A DNA stretch of 64,000 nucleotides from an uncultured Flavobacteriaceae bacterium (GTDB taxonomy: Bacteria; Bacteroidota; Bacteroidia; Flavobacteriales; Flavobacteriaceae), in NCBI GenBank assembly GCA_943789365.1, contig CALSTV010000001.1:1-64000 (forward strand), written 5' to 3'. The notes below the pieces were generated by a model, which was given only the letters and a program-made list of their open reading frames with translations, was not told where the DNA came from and made no database searches. Positions 36,064-43,325 of the stretch are shown here, one piece after another (positions within the stretch are counted from its first letter, which is position 1; each line of letters opens with the position of its first letter). A program made the translations under genes and the position numbers.

Positions 36064-36741
36064 TTACAGGGAAGCACTATCTTGCTGATAACGTTCCATA
36101 ATCTTATCTATACTTTTGATTGACTTTTTGAGCCAGGCTGCATAAATTTCTTGTTGTTCTTCAGGAGAAAGTTCCCATTTTATTGAAGTATTGCGCATTC
36201 GTGTTGAAACATCCTGTAATACGATAGCTGCAGCTACAGAAACATTGAGGCTTTCCGTAAAACCGTACATTGGGACTTTTAAATGTCCATCGGCTTGTTC
36301 TAGCATCATATCAGACACACCTTCTTTTTCAACACCAAACACAAAGGCCGACTTTTTGGTTACATCAAAATCACCCACAAATTTTGAGGTTTCATGCGGT
36401 GTAGTAGCAATGATCTGGTATCCTTGTGCTTTTACAGCATCAATACAAGCTTGTGTATTGTGTGCTTCTTGATTGTAGCGGTGAAAAGTTAGCCATTTCT
36501 GCGAACCTTTTCCTACCTGATTGGAGACATAGGTTTTGTATTTATTTTCAATGATATGTAAATCTTGAATTCCAAAAACTTCACAACTTCGTGTAATAGC
36601 ACTTGTGTTGTGTTTTTGGTATAGATCTTCCAAAATAACCGTAAAATGTCGCGTTCTTTCTTGCAAGACTTTTTGAAATATCTCTTTGCGTTCTTCCGTA
36701 ACAAAAGCTTCTAAATACTGTGTCAAATGCTGCGTGTCCAT
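36064..36741 (-). CDS. trmH: tRNA (guanosine(18)-2'-O)-methyltransferase TrmH
   Basis: A 225-aa SPOUT methyltransferase for Gm18 in the D-loop of tRNA. N-terminal helical SpoU_methylase_2-like part, then EDLYQKHNTSAITRSCEVFG (the N-H-N-type arginine region), the SAM knot FVFGVEKEGVSDMM and the closing motif VPMYGFTESLNVSVAAAIVL. A TrmH C-terminal helical tail ends the protein. Complete. Ten bases upstream in transcription order lies the DUF6495 gene, so both may be one unit. Confidence 0.92.
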   Translation of the reverse strand: MDTQHLTQYLEAFVTEERKEIFQKVLQERTRHFTVILEDLYQKHNTSAITRSCEVFGIQDLHIIENKYKTYVSNQVGKGSQKWLTFHRYNQEAHNTQACIDAVKAQGYQIIATTPHETSKFVGDFDVTKKSAFVFGVEKEGVSDMMLEQADGHLKVPMYGFTESLNVSVAAAIVLQDVSTRMRNTSIKWELSPEEQQEIYAAWLKKSIKSIDKIMERYQQDSASL

Positions 36742-36750
36742 AATCTGACT

Positions 36751-37224
36751 TTACTTTTTAATAATTTCTGCAATAGATGTATACAAATGACCTTTGGTCA
36801 TGATGCCTCCTTTTTCTATCAAATCAAACAGTTCTGAATTGCGTTCTTTCGAATAGTCTTTATGTGCATAAAAGTATTCCAGACTCGCATCTCCAGCGTT
36901 TTTACTCAACCATGCTACCCCTTGTTTCGTTAAGAAATCTATGGAAGCATCCGAACACTTCACTAAAATACGTTCTATTAAAGTTTCCTTGCAACGAAAC
37001 AAATTGATACTTTGCTTTGAGTAGTGCTCTATATAGTCTGTTTTAGTCAACACATCATCCCATACAACATCACTAAAAATATTCATCTCCTCTTCGGCCA
37101 CTTCTGGTTTGGATGCTTTGAGATCTTTCCACTCTTTGACATCAATTTTCTGAGACGCCAAAAAAATGGCAAACTCTTCATGAAGTGCTTCAAACTGTTC
37201 TTTGGTCAATTGTCTGTATTTCAT
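36751..37224 (-). CDS. DUF6495 family protein
   Basis: A 157-aa protein, helical, no signal: MKYRQLTKEQFEALHEEFAI at the start, then DVKEWKDLK and SDVVWDDVLTKTDYIEHYSK, matching DUF6495 of Flavobacteriaceae. Function unknown. It is co-oriented with trmH and preceded (minus-strand sense) by a 7-bp repeat array. Confidence 0.75.
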   Translation of the reverse strand: MKYRQLTKEQFEALHEEFAIFLASQKIDVKEWKDLKASKPEVAEEEMNIFSDVVWDDVLTKTDYIEHYSKQSINLFRCKETLIERILVKCSDASIDFLTKQGVAWLSKNAGDASLEYFYAHKDYSKERNSELFDLIEKGGIMTKGHLYTSIAEIIKK

Positions 37225-37252
37225 AGGATTGTTTTGTGCTAATGGTGATTGG

Positions 37253-37367
37253 TTACTGGTTACTGGCTTTCGGCTACCGGCTTTCGGCTGACGGCTTACT
37301 GCTACTTGTTACTGGCTTTCGGCTGACGGCTGACGGCTGACGGCTACCGGCTTTCGGCTTTCGGCCA
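37253..37367. repeat. 7-bp tandem array (CGGCTNN)
   Basis: Units CGGCTTT, CGGCTGA, CGGCTAC run mostly head to tail between 37253 and 37367, with an interruption at CTGCTACTTGTTA. The 7-bp period is not coding-compatible and lies in a gap between genes. Typical dispersed flavobacterial repeat. Confidence 0.75.
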
Positions 37368-37376
37368 TTGTCAAAA

Positions 37377-37416
37377 ATAAAAAAATCCACCGACTCAATG
37401 AGTGGTGGATTTTATT
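37377..37416 (-). terminator. Terminator of the rpsF-rpsR-rplI operon
   Basis: On the minus strand AAATCCACCACTCATTGAGT pairs back with the CGGTGGATTT segment and runs into T-rich sequence, 20 bp after the rplI stop. Confidence 0.8.
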
Positions 37417-37433
37417 CTTTATTCGTAAGTGAA

Positions 37434-37880
37434 TTACTCCGCTACGATATCAAAAGTAATTTCAGCAATTACATCTCTATGCAATCTTACAACTGCATTG
37501 TATTTACCTGTTCTTTTGATCAAACCACCAGTTACTTTGATGAATTTTTTATCTACTTCAACACCTGCTTTCGCAATTGCTTCTGCAACATCAATGTTAG
37601 AAACCGAACCAAATAATTTTGTTCCTTCTCCAACTTTAGCAGCAATCTTAATTTCTAATGCTTTGATAGCTTCTGCTACTTTAGTAGCCTCTTTCACAAC
37701 GTTTGCTTCTTTAAAAGCACGTTGTTTTAAGTTTTCAGCCAATACTTTTTTAGCAGATCCTGTTGCTAAAACAGCTTGTCCTTGAGGAATTAAAAAGTTT
37801 CTTCCATATCCGTTTTTCACAGCTACGATATCATCTTTAAAACCTAAGTTTTCTACGTCTTGTTTTAATATAACTTCCAT
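37434..37880 (-). CDS. rplI: 50S ribosomal protein L9
   Basis: A 148-aa protein with the classic beginning MEVILKQDVENLGFKDDIVA and NGYGRNFLIPQGQAV (rRNA-binding N-domain), the long connecting helix and a C-domain ending YNAVVRLHRDVIAEITF. Complete and in its usual place after rpsF and rpsR. Confidence 0.97.
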   Translation of the reverse strand: MEVILKQDVENLGFKDDIVAVKNGYGRNFLIPQGQAVLATGSAKKVLAENLKQRAFKEANVVKEATKVAEAIKALEIKIAAKVGEGTKLFGSVSNIDVAEAIAKAGVEVDKKFIKVTGGLIKRTGKYNAVVRLHRDVIAEITFDIVAE

Positions 37881-37895
37881 GTCGACTTTTCTTTA

Positions 37896-38192
37896 TTATT
37901 TTAATAAATCTCCAACATAAGGCATTAAAGCCAAGTGACGAGCTCTTTTGATTGCTACTGACACTTTACGTTGAAATTTTAAAGATGTTCCTGTTAAACG
38001 ACGCGGTAAAATTTTACCTTGCTCGTTTACTAAATACATTAAATAATCTGCATCTTTGTAATCAATGTACTTGATTCCATTTTTCTTAAATCTACAGTAT
38101 TTAGCTTCTTTTTTAGTATCGATATCTAAAGGTGTAAGGTATCTTACATCTCCTTGATTTCCTCCTTTTGCTTGTTGATCAATTGACGCCAT
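37896..38192 (-). CDS. rpsR: 30S ribosomal protein S18
   Basis: A 98-aa protein: [20 protein letters not shown] and [20 protein letters not shown] are the family core; the N-terminal 25 residues are a Bacteroidota-type extension. Binds S6 in the platform of the small subunit. Starts 5 bp after rpsF. Confidence 0.97.
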   Translation of the reverse strand: MASIDQQAKGGNQGDVRYLTPLDIDTKKEAKYCRFKKNGIKYIDYKDADYLMYLVNEQGKILPRRLTGTSLKFQRKVSVAIKRARHLALMPYVGDLLK

Positions 38193-38197
38193 ACTTC

Positions 38198-38539
38198 TTA
38201 TTTTTTAGCAGATTTAACACGTTCTTTTCTTTTCTCAGCCCAAGCTGCAGCATGTTTGTCTAACTTTACAGTTAAATAACGCATAATGCTGTCATCTCTT
38301 CTAAATTCCAATTCAAATGCAGCTAAGTTTACACCGGCTAATTTGAATTCAAATAAGTGATAAAATCCACTTTTTTTCTTTTGGATTGGATACGCTAATT
38401 TCTTAAGCCCCCAGTCCTCTTTGTAAATCATTTCGGCACCTTTAGAAACAAGATAGTCCTCAAACTTCTGTACTGCTTCCTTTACCTGAACATCAGATAA
38501 AACGGGATTCAAAATGAAAACAGTTTCGTAATGATTCAT
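38198..38539 (-). CDS. rpsF: 30S ribosomal protein S6
   Basis: A 113-aa protein: [40 protein letters not shown] and [20 protein letters not shown] are the usual S6 motifs. The first gene of the operon rpsF-rpsR-rplI, with a good -7 element upstream and a leader of about 30 nt. Confidence 0.97.
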   Translation of the reverse strand: MNHYETVFILNPVLSDVQVKEAVQKFEDYLVSKGAEMIYKEDWGLKKLAYPIQKKKSGFYHLFEFKLAGVNLAAFELEFRRDDSIMRYLTVKLDKHAAAWAEKRKERVKSAKK

Positions 38540-38571
38540 AATTATTCTATTTAAAATTATTTTTAAGGCTG

Positions 38572-38579
38572 CAAATATA
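38572..38579 (-). promoter_or_regulatory. -7 element of the rpsF operon
   Basis: On the minus strand TATATTTG, fitting TAnnTTTG; a TTG lies 16 bp upstream. It stands about 30 bp before the rpsF start. Confidence 0.55.
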
Positions 38580-38675
38580 GTACTTATTTCTCAAACAATA
38601 CAGGCTTTAGATATTTTATTTTTGGCTTGTTTATGGTAAGTTGGTCAGCTAGTCTTCCGGACCTCTGTTTTTTTT

Positions 38676-38730
38676 GTCAGTTCGAGTGGTTTTTGTAGCG
38701 TAGTGAAGAAAATTGTATCGAGAACTGGTC
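38676..38730. repeat. REP-like inverted repeat upstream of pepT
   Basis: GTCAGTTCGAG (38676 on) and ATCGAGAACTG (to 38727) are imperfect inverted arms around TTTTTGTAGCGTAGTGAAG, a sequence type that is dispersed in flavobacterial genomes. An in-frame longer pepT reading runs through it, which I reject as coding. Confidence 0.45.
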
Positions 38731-38782
38731 TTCCTCCTTCACTCCTAACTCCTCCCTTCTTGACATTGTCTCGCGGATATTC

Positions 38783-38790
38783 TATTTTTG
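38783..38790 (+). promoter_or_regulatory. -7 element of pepT
   Basis: TATTTTTG matches TAnnTTTG, 17 bp before the ATG at 38808, with TTGACA about 20 bp upstream. Confidence 0.5.
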
Positions 38791-38807
38791 ACAAAAATTT
38801 AGAATTC

Positions 38808-40052
38808 ATGAAACATATCATTGACCGTTTTATAACATACGTAAAAGTGGATACCCAATCCGACCCTTCGAACGCTGCATTTCCTAGCACCGAAAAACAA
38901 TGGGATTTGGCACAACTCCTCGTCAAGGAATTAACAGAAATTGGTATGAAGAACATCGAAATCGATGCTAATTGTTATATCATGGCTACATTACCAAGTA
39001 ATGTTGCACATAAGGTTCCAACCATAGGTTTTATTGCGCATATGGATACGAGTCCCGATTTTTCTGGAACCAACGTAAACCCTCAAATTCATGAAAACTA
39101 CGATGGGAAAGATATTGTCTTGAACAAAGAAAAAAATATTGTTTTATCTCCTGACTATTTTGAAGATTTGTTATTGTACAAAGGACAAACTATTATAACT
39201 ACAGATGGAACCACCTTACTAGGTGCAGATGACAAAGCGGGCATTACTGAAATTGTAAGTGCCATGGAATATTTAATCCAGCACCCTGAAATTAAACATG
39301 GCGACATTCGCATATGTTTTACACCGGATGAGGAAGTTGGAAAAGGTGCGCATTTATTTGATGTTCAAAAGTTTGGATCCGATTGGGCGTATACAATGGA
39401 CGGTAGTGAAATTGGTGAATTGGAATATGAAAATTTCAATGCTGCTTCTGCAAAAGCTATATTTTCAGGAAAAAGCGTTCATCCGGGATATGCAAAAGGC
39501 AAAATGGTAAATTCTATCTTAACCGCTCATGAGTTTATGGCGCAATTACCAAAGCATGAAATACCAGAGAAAACTTCTGGCTACGAAGGTTTTTATCATT
39601 TACATACGATACAAGGCGGTATTGAAGAAACCGTATTAGAGTATATTATTAGAGACCATGATTTTGATTTGTTTGAAAAAAGAAAAATAACTTTTGAAAA
39701 AATTGCAAATGATATGAATACTGCACTAGGATCGAAACTTGTCAAAACAGAAATCGAAGATCAATATTACAATATGAAGGAAAAGATTGAACCGGTACTA
39801 CATATTGTTACTATTGCTAAAGAAGCAATGGAACAGGCGGGTATTAAACCGCTAATTAAAGCAATTCGAGGTGGTACAGACGGTTCTCAACTTTCATACA
39901 AAGGACTCCCCTGCCCTAATATTTTTGCCGGTGGACATAATTTTCATGGGAAATACGAATATGTTCCAGTAGAATCAATGGTAAAAGCAACTGAAGTAAT
40001 TGTAAATATAGCGCAGCTAGTTGCTGAACAACCAGGGGGCCATACCTACTAG
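38808..40052 (+). CDS. pepT: Peptidase T (tripeptide aminopeptidase)
   Basis: A 414-aa M20-type metallopeptidase that removes the N-terminal residue from tripeptides. I choose the ATG at 38808 ([20 protein letters not shown]); 35 extra codons upstream would run through a promoter and a repeat. Zn site landmarks: [59 protein letters not shown] and [18 protein letters not shown]. The last ten codons (EQPGGHTY) fall inside a long hairpin repeat, so the natural 3' end may have been replaced. Confidence 0.93.
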   Translation: MKHIIDRFITYVKVDTQSDPSNAAFPSTEKQWDLAQLLVKELTEIGMKNIEIDANCYIMATLPSNVAHKVPTIGFIAHMDTSPDFSGTNVNPQIHENYDGKDIVLNKEKNIVLSPDYFEDLLLYKGQTIITTDGTTLLGADDKAGITEIVSAMEYLIQHPEIKHGDIRICFTPDEEVGKGAHLFDVQKFGSDWAYTMDGSEIGELEYENFNAASAKAIFSGKSVHPGYAKGKMVNSILTAHEFMAQLPKHEIPEKTSGYEGFYHLHTIQGGIEETVLEYIIRDHDFDLFEKRKITFEKIANDMNTALGSKLVKTEIEDQYYNMKEKIEPVLHIVTIAKEAMEQAGIKPLIKAIRGGTDGSQLSYKGLPCPNIFAGGHNFHGKYEYVPVESMVKATEVIVNIAQLVAEQPGGHTY

Positions 40053-40099
40053 GTCTGTTAGACCTGTAGGTATGGCTCCCTCCATGGTTGTTGAAAAAT
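40025..40099. repeat. Long inverted repeat overlapping the pepT 3' end
   Basis: Left arm AACAACCA..CCATACCTAC..AGGTCT, loop GTT, right arm AGACCT GTAGGTATGG ..GGTTGTT. About 30 nt per arm with few mismatches. It supplies the final pepT codons and stop. No T-run, so not a classical terminator. Confidence 0.75.
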
Positions 40100-40188
40100 A
40101 AACAAATTGAAAAATCTTGATAAAATTTGTTTAAAAAGTGAATTAATAAAAAGAATATTTCAATCTTTGCCGGATAAATACTAATACA

Positions 40189-41394
40189 ATGGAAGCAACA
40201 CTTTTACAATCATTAGCAGAAAAATATGGAAGCCCTCTATATGTGTACGATTCTGCAAAAATCATTTCGCAATACGAACGCATTACAAATGCCTTTTCAG
40301 GAGTGAAAAACTTAAAAGTGCATTTTGCGACCAAAGCCTTGTCCAACATTAATATTTTAAGGTTGTTTCAAAGCCTAGACTCAGGATTGGACACGGTTTC
40401 AATTCAAGAAGTTCTCACTGGTTTGGAAGCTGGTTTTGCAGCTGAAGATATTATTTATACTCCGAATGGCGTTTCTCTTGAAGAAATTGAAAAGGTGGCG
40501 CAAATGGGGGTTAAAATTAATATTGATAACCTATCTATTCTTGAGCAATTTGGACATCATTACCCAAACATTCCTGTTTGTGTACGTATCAACCCGCACA
40601 TTATGGCAGGTGGAAACACAAAGATTTCTGTAGGGCATATCGATTCTAAGTTTGGTATTTCAATTCATCAGGTACCACATATTTTGCGTATTGTAGAGAA
40701 TACCAATATGATAATAAATGGCGTGCATATGCATACAGGTTCAGATATTTTAGACATCTCTGTATTTTCCTCTGCAGCAGATTTGTTATTCGATGTAGCC
40801 AAAGATTTTAAAGATTTGGAATTTATCGATTTAGGAAGTGGATTTAAAGTCCCCTACTATGAAGGTGCAGCAGCTACAGATATTGAAGAGTTAGGAAAGG
40901 TTTTGACCAAAAGATTTAACAAATTCTGTAAATCCTACGGTAAGGATTTGACTTTGATGTTTGAACCGGGAAAGTTCCTAGTAAGTGAAGCTGGAAAATT
41001 CTTAGCAAAAGTAAATGTCGTTAAACAAACTACTTCTATGGTGTTTGCTGGTGTTGACAGTGGCTTTAACCACCTAGCAAGACCAATGATGTACGATGCT
41101 TACCACCATATTTCAAATGTATCAAACCCTAATGGGAAAGAACGTTATTATTCTGTTGTGGGCTATATTTGTGAAACAGATACCTTTGGTGTCAACAGAA
41201 AGATAAATGAGATTTCTGAGGGCGATATATTGTCTTTCGACAATGCTGGGGCCTATTGTTTTTCTATGGCTTCTAACTACAATTCTCGTTTCAAACCGGC
41301 TGAAGTTTTGATACATAACGGAACAGATCAACTGATTCGCAAAAGAGAAACTATGGAAGACATCCTGAAAAATCAAGTTGTCATAGACCTATAA
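40189..41394 (+). CDS. lysA: Diaminopimelate decarboxylase
   Basis: A 401-aa PLP enzyme making L-lysine from meso-DAP. The PLP lysine is in VHFATKALSNINILRLF near residue 48; further marks are SGLDTVSIQEVLTGLEAGF, HIGHID-like SVGHIDSKFGIS, NGVHMHTGSDILD, DLGSGFKVPY, LMFEPGKFLVSEAG and the substrate Cys in VGYICETDTFG. Complete. Ends in a strong terminator. The upstream promoter is weak by eye (AATCTTTG at about 40160). Confidence 0.95.
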   Translation: MEATLLQSLAEKYGSPLYVYDSAKIISQYERITNAFSGVKNLKVHFATKALSNINILRLFQSLDSGLDTVSIQEVLTGLEAGFAAEDIIYTPNGVSLEEIEKVAQMGVKINIDNLSILEQFGHHYPNIPVCVRINPHIMAGGNTKISVGHIDSKFGISIHQVPHILRIVENTNMIINGVHMHTGSDILDISVFSSAADLLFDVAKDFKDLEFIDLGSGFKVPYYEGAAATDIEELGKVLTKRFNKFCKSYGKDLTLMFEPGKFLVSEAGKFLAKVNVVKQTTSMVFAGVDSGFNHLARPMMYDAYHHISNVSNPNGKERYYSVVGYICETDTFGVNRKINEISEGDILSFDNAGAYCFSMASNYNSRFKPAEVLIHNGTDQLIRKRETMEDILKNQVVIDL

Positions 41395-41401
41395 GACACA
41401 G

Positions 41402-41431
41402 GCGACACCTTCAGAAGTGTCGCTTTTTTTT
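41402..41431 (+). terminator. Terminator of lysA
   Basis: GCGACAC (41402-41408) pairs with GTGTCGC (41417-41423), followed by eight T, 8 bp after the stop. Confidence 0.9.
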
Positions 41432-41577
41432 ACAATACACGACGCTAGCGCGTTTGACAATCACTTGGCCATATACTGCTTGTATATAAGCAAAACAATA
41501 CTCTTTTCTGAGCCTAGAACAGCTAACCCACATACTGCTAATTAGTTATAAAAAACCTATGTTTTTAGTTGATATTT

Positions 41578-41608
41578 TTTGCTAAAACCAAGAAACCTAC
41601 TATCTTTG
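41578..41608 (+). promoter_or_regulatory. Consensus Bacteroidota promoter of tRNA-Gly
   Basis: TTTG (41578-41581), exactly 19 bases, then TATCTTTG (41601-41608). This is a perfect TTTG-N19-TAnnTTTG and serves as an internal reference for the other promoter calls. Confidence 0.9.
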
Positions 41609-41624
41609 TAGTGCAATACCAAAC

Positions 41625-41697
41625 GCGAAAGTAGCTCAGTTGGTAGAGCGTCAGCCTTCCAAGCTGAATGTCGCCAGTTCGAACCTGGTCTTTCGCT
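41625..41697 (+). tRNA. tRNA-Gly (anticodon TCC)
   Basis: Acceptor arms GCGAAAG (41625-41631) and CTTTCGC (41690-41696) pair fully; D-arm GTAGCTCAG..GGTAGAGC, anticodon stem TCAGC/GCTGA around loop CTTCCAA with anticodon TCC, and T-arm GTTCGAAC. The CCA end is not encoded (TCAA follows). 73 nt, no intron. No integrated element or attachment duplication is visible behind it. Confidence 0.95.
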
Positions 41698-41700
41698 CAA

Positions 41701-41734
41701 AAAAAGCTCCATCAAATGATGGAGCTTTTTTTGT
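41701..41734 (+). terminator. Terminator of tRNA-Gly
   Basis: AAAAAGCTCCATCA (41701-41714) pairs with TGATGGAGCTTTTT, continuing into more T. Confidence 0.92.
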
Positions 41735-41810
41735 TTATACAACTGAATAAATAGGTCGATAATTCTAAATCAGTTTTTCCAGGCAACACTATTAAAATGC
41801 ATAAGGTGTC

Positions 41811-41845
41811 AAAAAAAAGAAAACCTATAGAAATTTATAGGTTTT
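41811..41845 (-). terminator. Terminator of ychF
   Basis: On the minus strand AAACCTATA (41836-41844) pairs with TATAGGTTT (41821-41829) and continues into eight T. It lies about 35 bp beyond the ychF stop. Confidence 0.8.
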
Positions 41846-41879
41846 GCTTTACATATCAGTGTTGTAACTGGTAATCCTA

Positions 41880-42971
41880 TTATACATTGAAGCGGAAGTT
41901 CATAATGTCACCATCCTGAACTATATATTCTTTCCCTTCTACGCCCAATTTTCCAGCATCTCTTATTTTCGCTTCAGAACTGTACTCCACATAGTCGTTA
42001 TATTTGATAACTTCTGCGCGAATAAATCCTTTTTCAAAATCGGTATGGATGACTCCTGCCGCTTGAGGCGCTGTATCACCTATGTTGATGGTCCATGCAC
42101 GTACTTCTTTTTTTCCTACTGTAAAATAAGTTTGTAGGTTTAAAAGTTTGTAGGCCGAACGAATTAGTTTTGCCGACCCTGGCTCTGTCAATCCTATATC
42201 TTCCAAAAATATTTGACGCTCTTCATAATCTTCTAATTCAGTAATGTCTGCTTCTGTCCCTACAGCAAGAATTACAATTTCTGCATTTTCATTCTGAACG
42301 GCAGCTCGCACCTTTTCCACGTAGTCGTTACCGGAAACCGCAGACGCTTCATCTACATTACAAACATACATCACCGGTTTAATGGTAATGAATTGCATTG
42401 GTTTAATAAACTCTAATTCTTTTTCAGTAAATTCTATAGTTCTTACTGAGTTTCCTCCTAAAAGCGTTTCCTGAACTCTCAGCAAAACGTCTAATTCTGC
42501 CTGTGCCTCTTTGTTACCCGTTTTCGCATTTTTCTTTACACGTTCTATTCTTTTTTCAACGGTTTCAAGATCTTTCAACTGCAATTCTATGTCGATTATT
42601 TCTTTATCACGAACCGGATCTACAGAATCTTCTACATGAATTACATTGTCATTGTCAAAACAACGCAATACATGAATAATCGCATCTGTTTCTCTAATAT
42701 TCCCTAAGAATTGGTTTCCTAATCCTTCACCCTTGCTAGCTCCTTTTACCAATCCTGCAATATCCACAATCTCAACAGTTGCAGGAACTACGCGTTCCGG
42801 ATCTACCATCTCTTCAAGTTTTGCAATTCGATCATCGGGAACATTTACAACACCTATATTTGGCTCTATAGTACAGAATGGAAAATTCGCACTCTGAGCT
42901 TTTGCGTTTGACAAACAATTGAACAAAGTTGATTTACCTACGTTTGGCAATCCTACAATTCCAGCTTTCAT
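41880..42971 (-). CDS. ychF: Redox-regulated ATPase YchF (OBG family)
   Basis: A 363-aa OBG-family P-loop protein: MKAGIVGLPNVGKSTLFNCL at the N-terminus (Walker A GLPNVGKST), FCTIEPNIGVV, VDIAGLVKGASKGEGLGNQF, then a coiled-coil insertion (LKDLETVEKRIERVKKNAKT) and the TGS domain at the C-terminus (WTINIGDTAPQAAGVIHTDF, EYIVQDGDIMNFRFNV). Hydrolyses ATP rather than GTP and links to ribosome/translation stress. Complete, single-gene unit with its own promoter and terminator. Confidence 0.95.
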   Translation of the reverse strand: MKAGIVGLPNVGKSTLFNCLSNAKAQSANFPFCTIEPNIGVVNVPDDRIAKLEEMVDPERVVPATVEIVDIAGLVKGASKGEGLGNQFLGNIRETDAIIHVLRCFDNDNVIHVEDSVDPVRDKEIIDIELQLKDLETVEKRIERVKKNAKTGNKEAQAELDVLLRVQETLLGGNSVRTIEFTEKELEFIKPMQFITIKPVMYVCNVDEASAVSGNDYVEKVRAAVQNENAEIVILAVGTEADITELEDYEERQIFLEDIGLTEPGSAKLIRSAYKLLNLQTYFTVGKKEVRAWTINIGDTAPQAAGVIHTDFEKGFIRAEVIKYNDYVEYSSEAKIRDAGKLGVEGKEYIVQDGDIMNFRFNV

Positions 42972-43325
42972 CTATTTTTGATTTTAAAAATTTGACTGCA
43001 AATATAGTGTTTATTTAAATTAACAATCCTCTAATTATAGATTTTACATGACTTTTATATTTGTGGATTACTTTCATCATCACAAGTGAAAATCCTCTCT
43101 TAAAATCTAAAAAGCGACTGACAACATTTGTATACACCAGTTTAAAAGTTCCCAATTCTTAAGATTAAACAATATTTATACTTAATTTCGCTTCTATTAC
43201 TCCCCCCTTTTTTTTTAGAATGTTTGTAATTCGACTGTTTGGTGTTTTTAGAGAACTTTCTCTAAACGCTCAAGCACTAATATTTCGACACATCATAAGC
43301 ATTCATTAACAAAACATTTATAATA
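42972..43325. other. Divergent intergenic region between ychF and the TonB receptor gene
   Basis: 354 bp. TATATTTG on the minus strand (42999-43006) is the -7 element of ychF, 28 bp before its start. A T-run follows a C-run at 43201-43216. No ORF; promoter of the receptor gene is not clear. Confidence 0.5.

Noticed and set aside
37253-37367. CRISPR-like array before DUF6495
   Set aside because: Period is 7 bp and head to tail; no spacers of 30-40 bp.
38550-38640. S6:S18 autoregulatory leader RNA
   Set aside because: The leader is only about 30 nt and no stem with the CCG-type loop could be recognised.
41625-41697. tRNA-Gly as attachment site for the mobile element
   Set aside because: No integrase and no duplicate of the tRNA 3' end was seen near; the element genes are 17 kb away on the other side of core genes.
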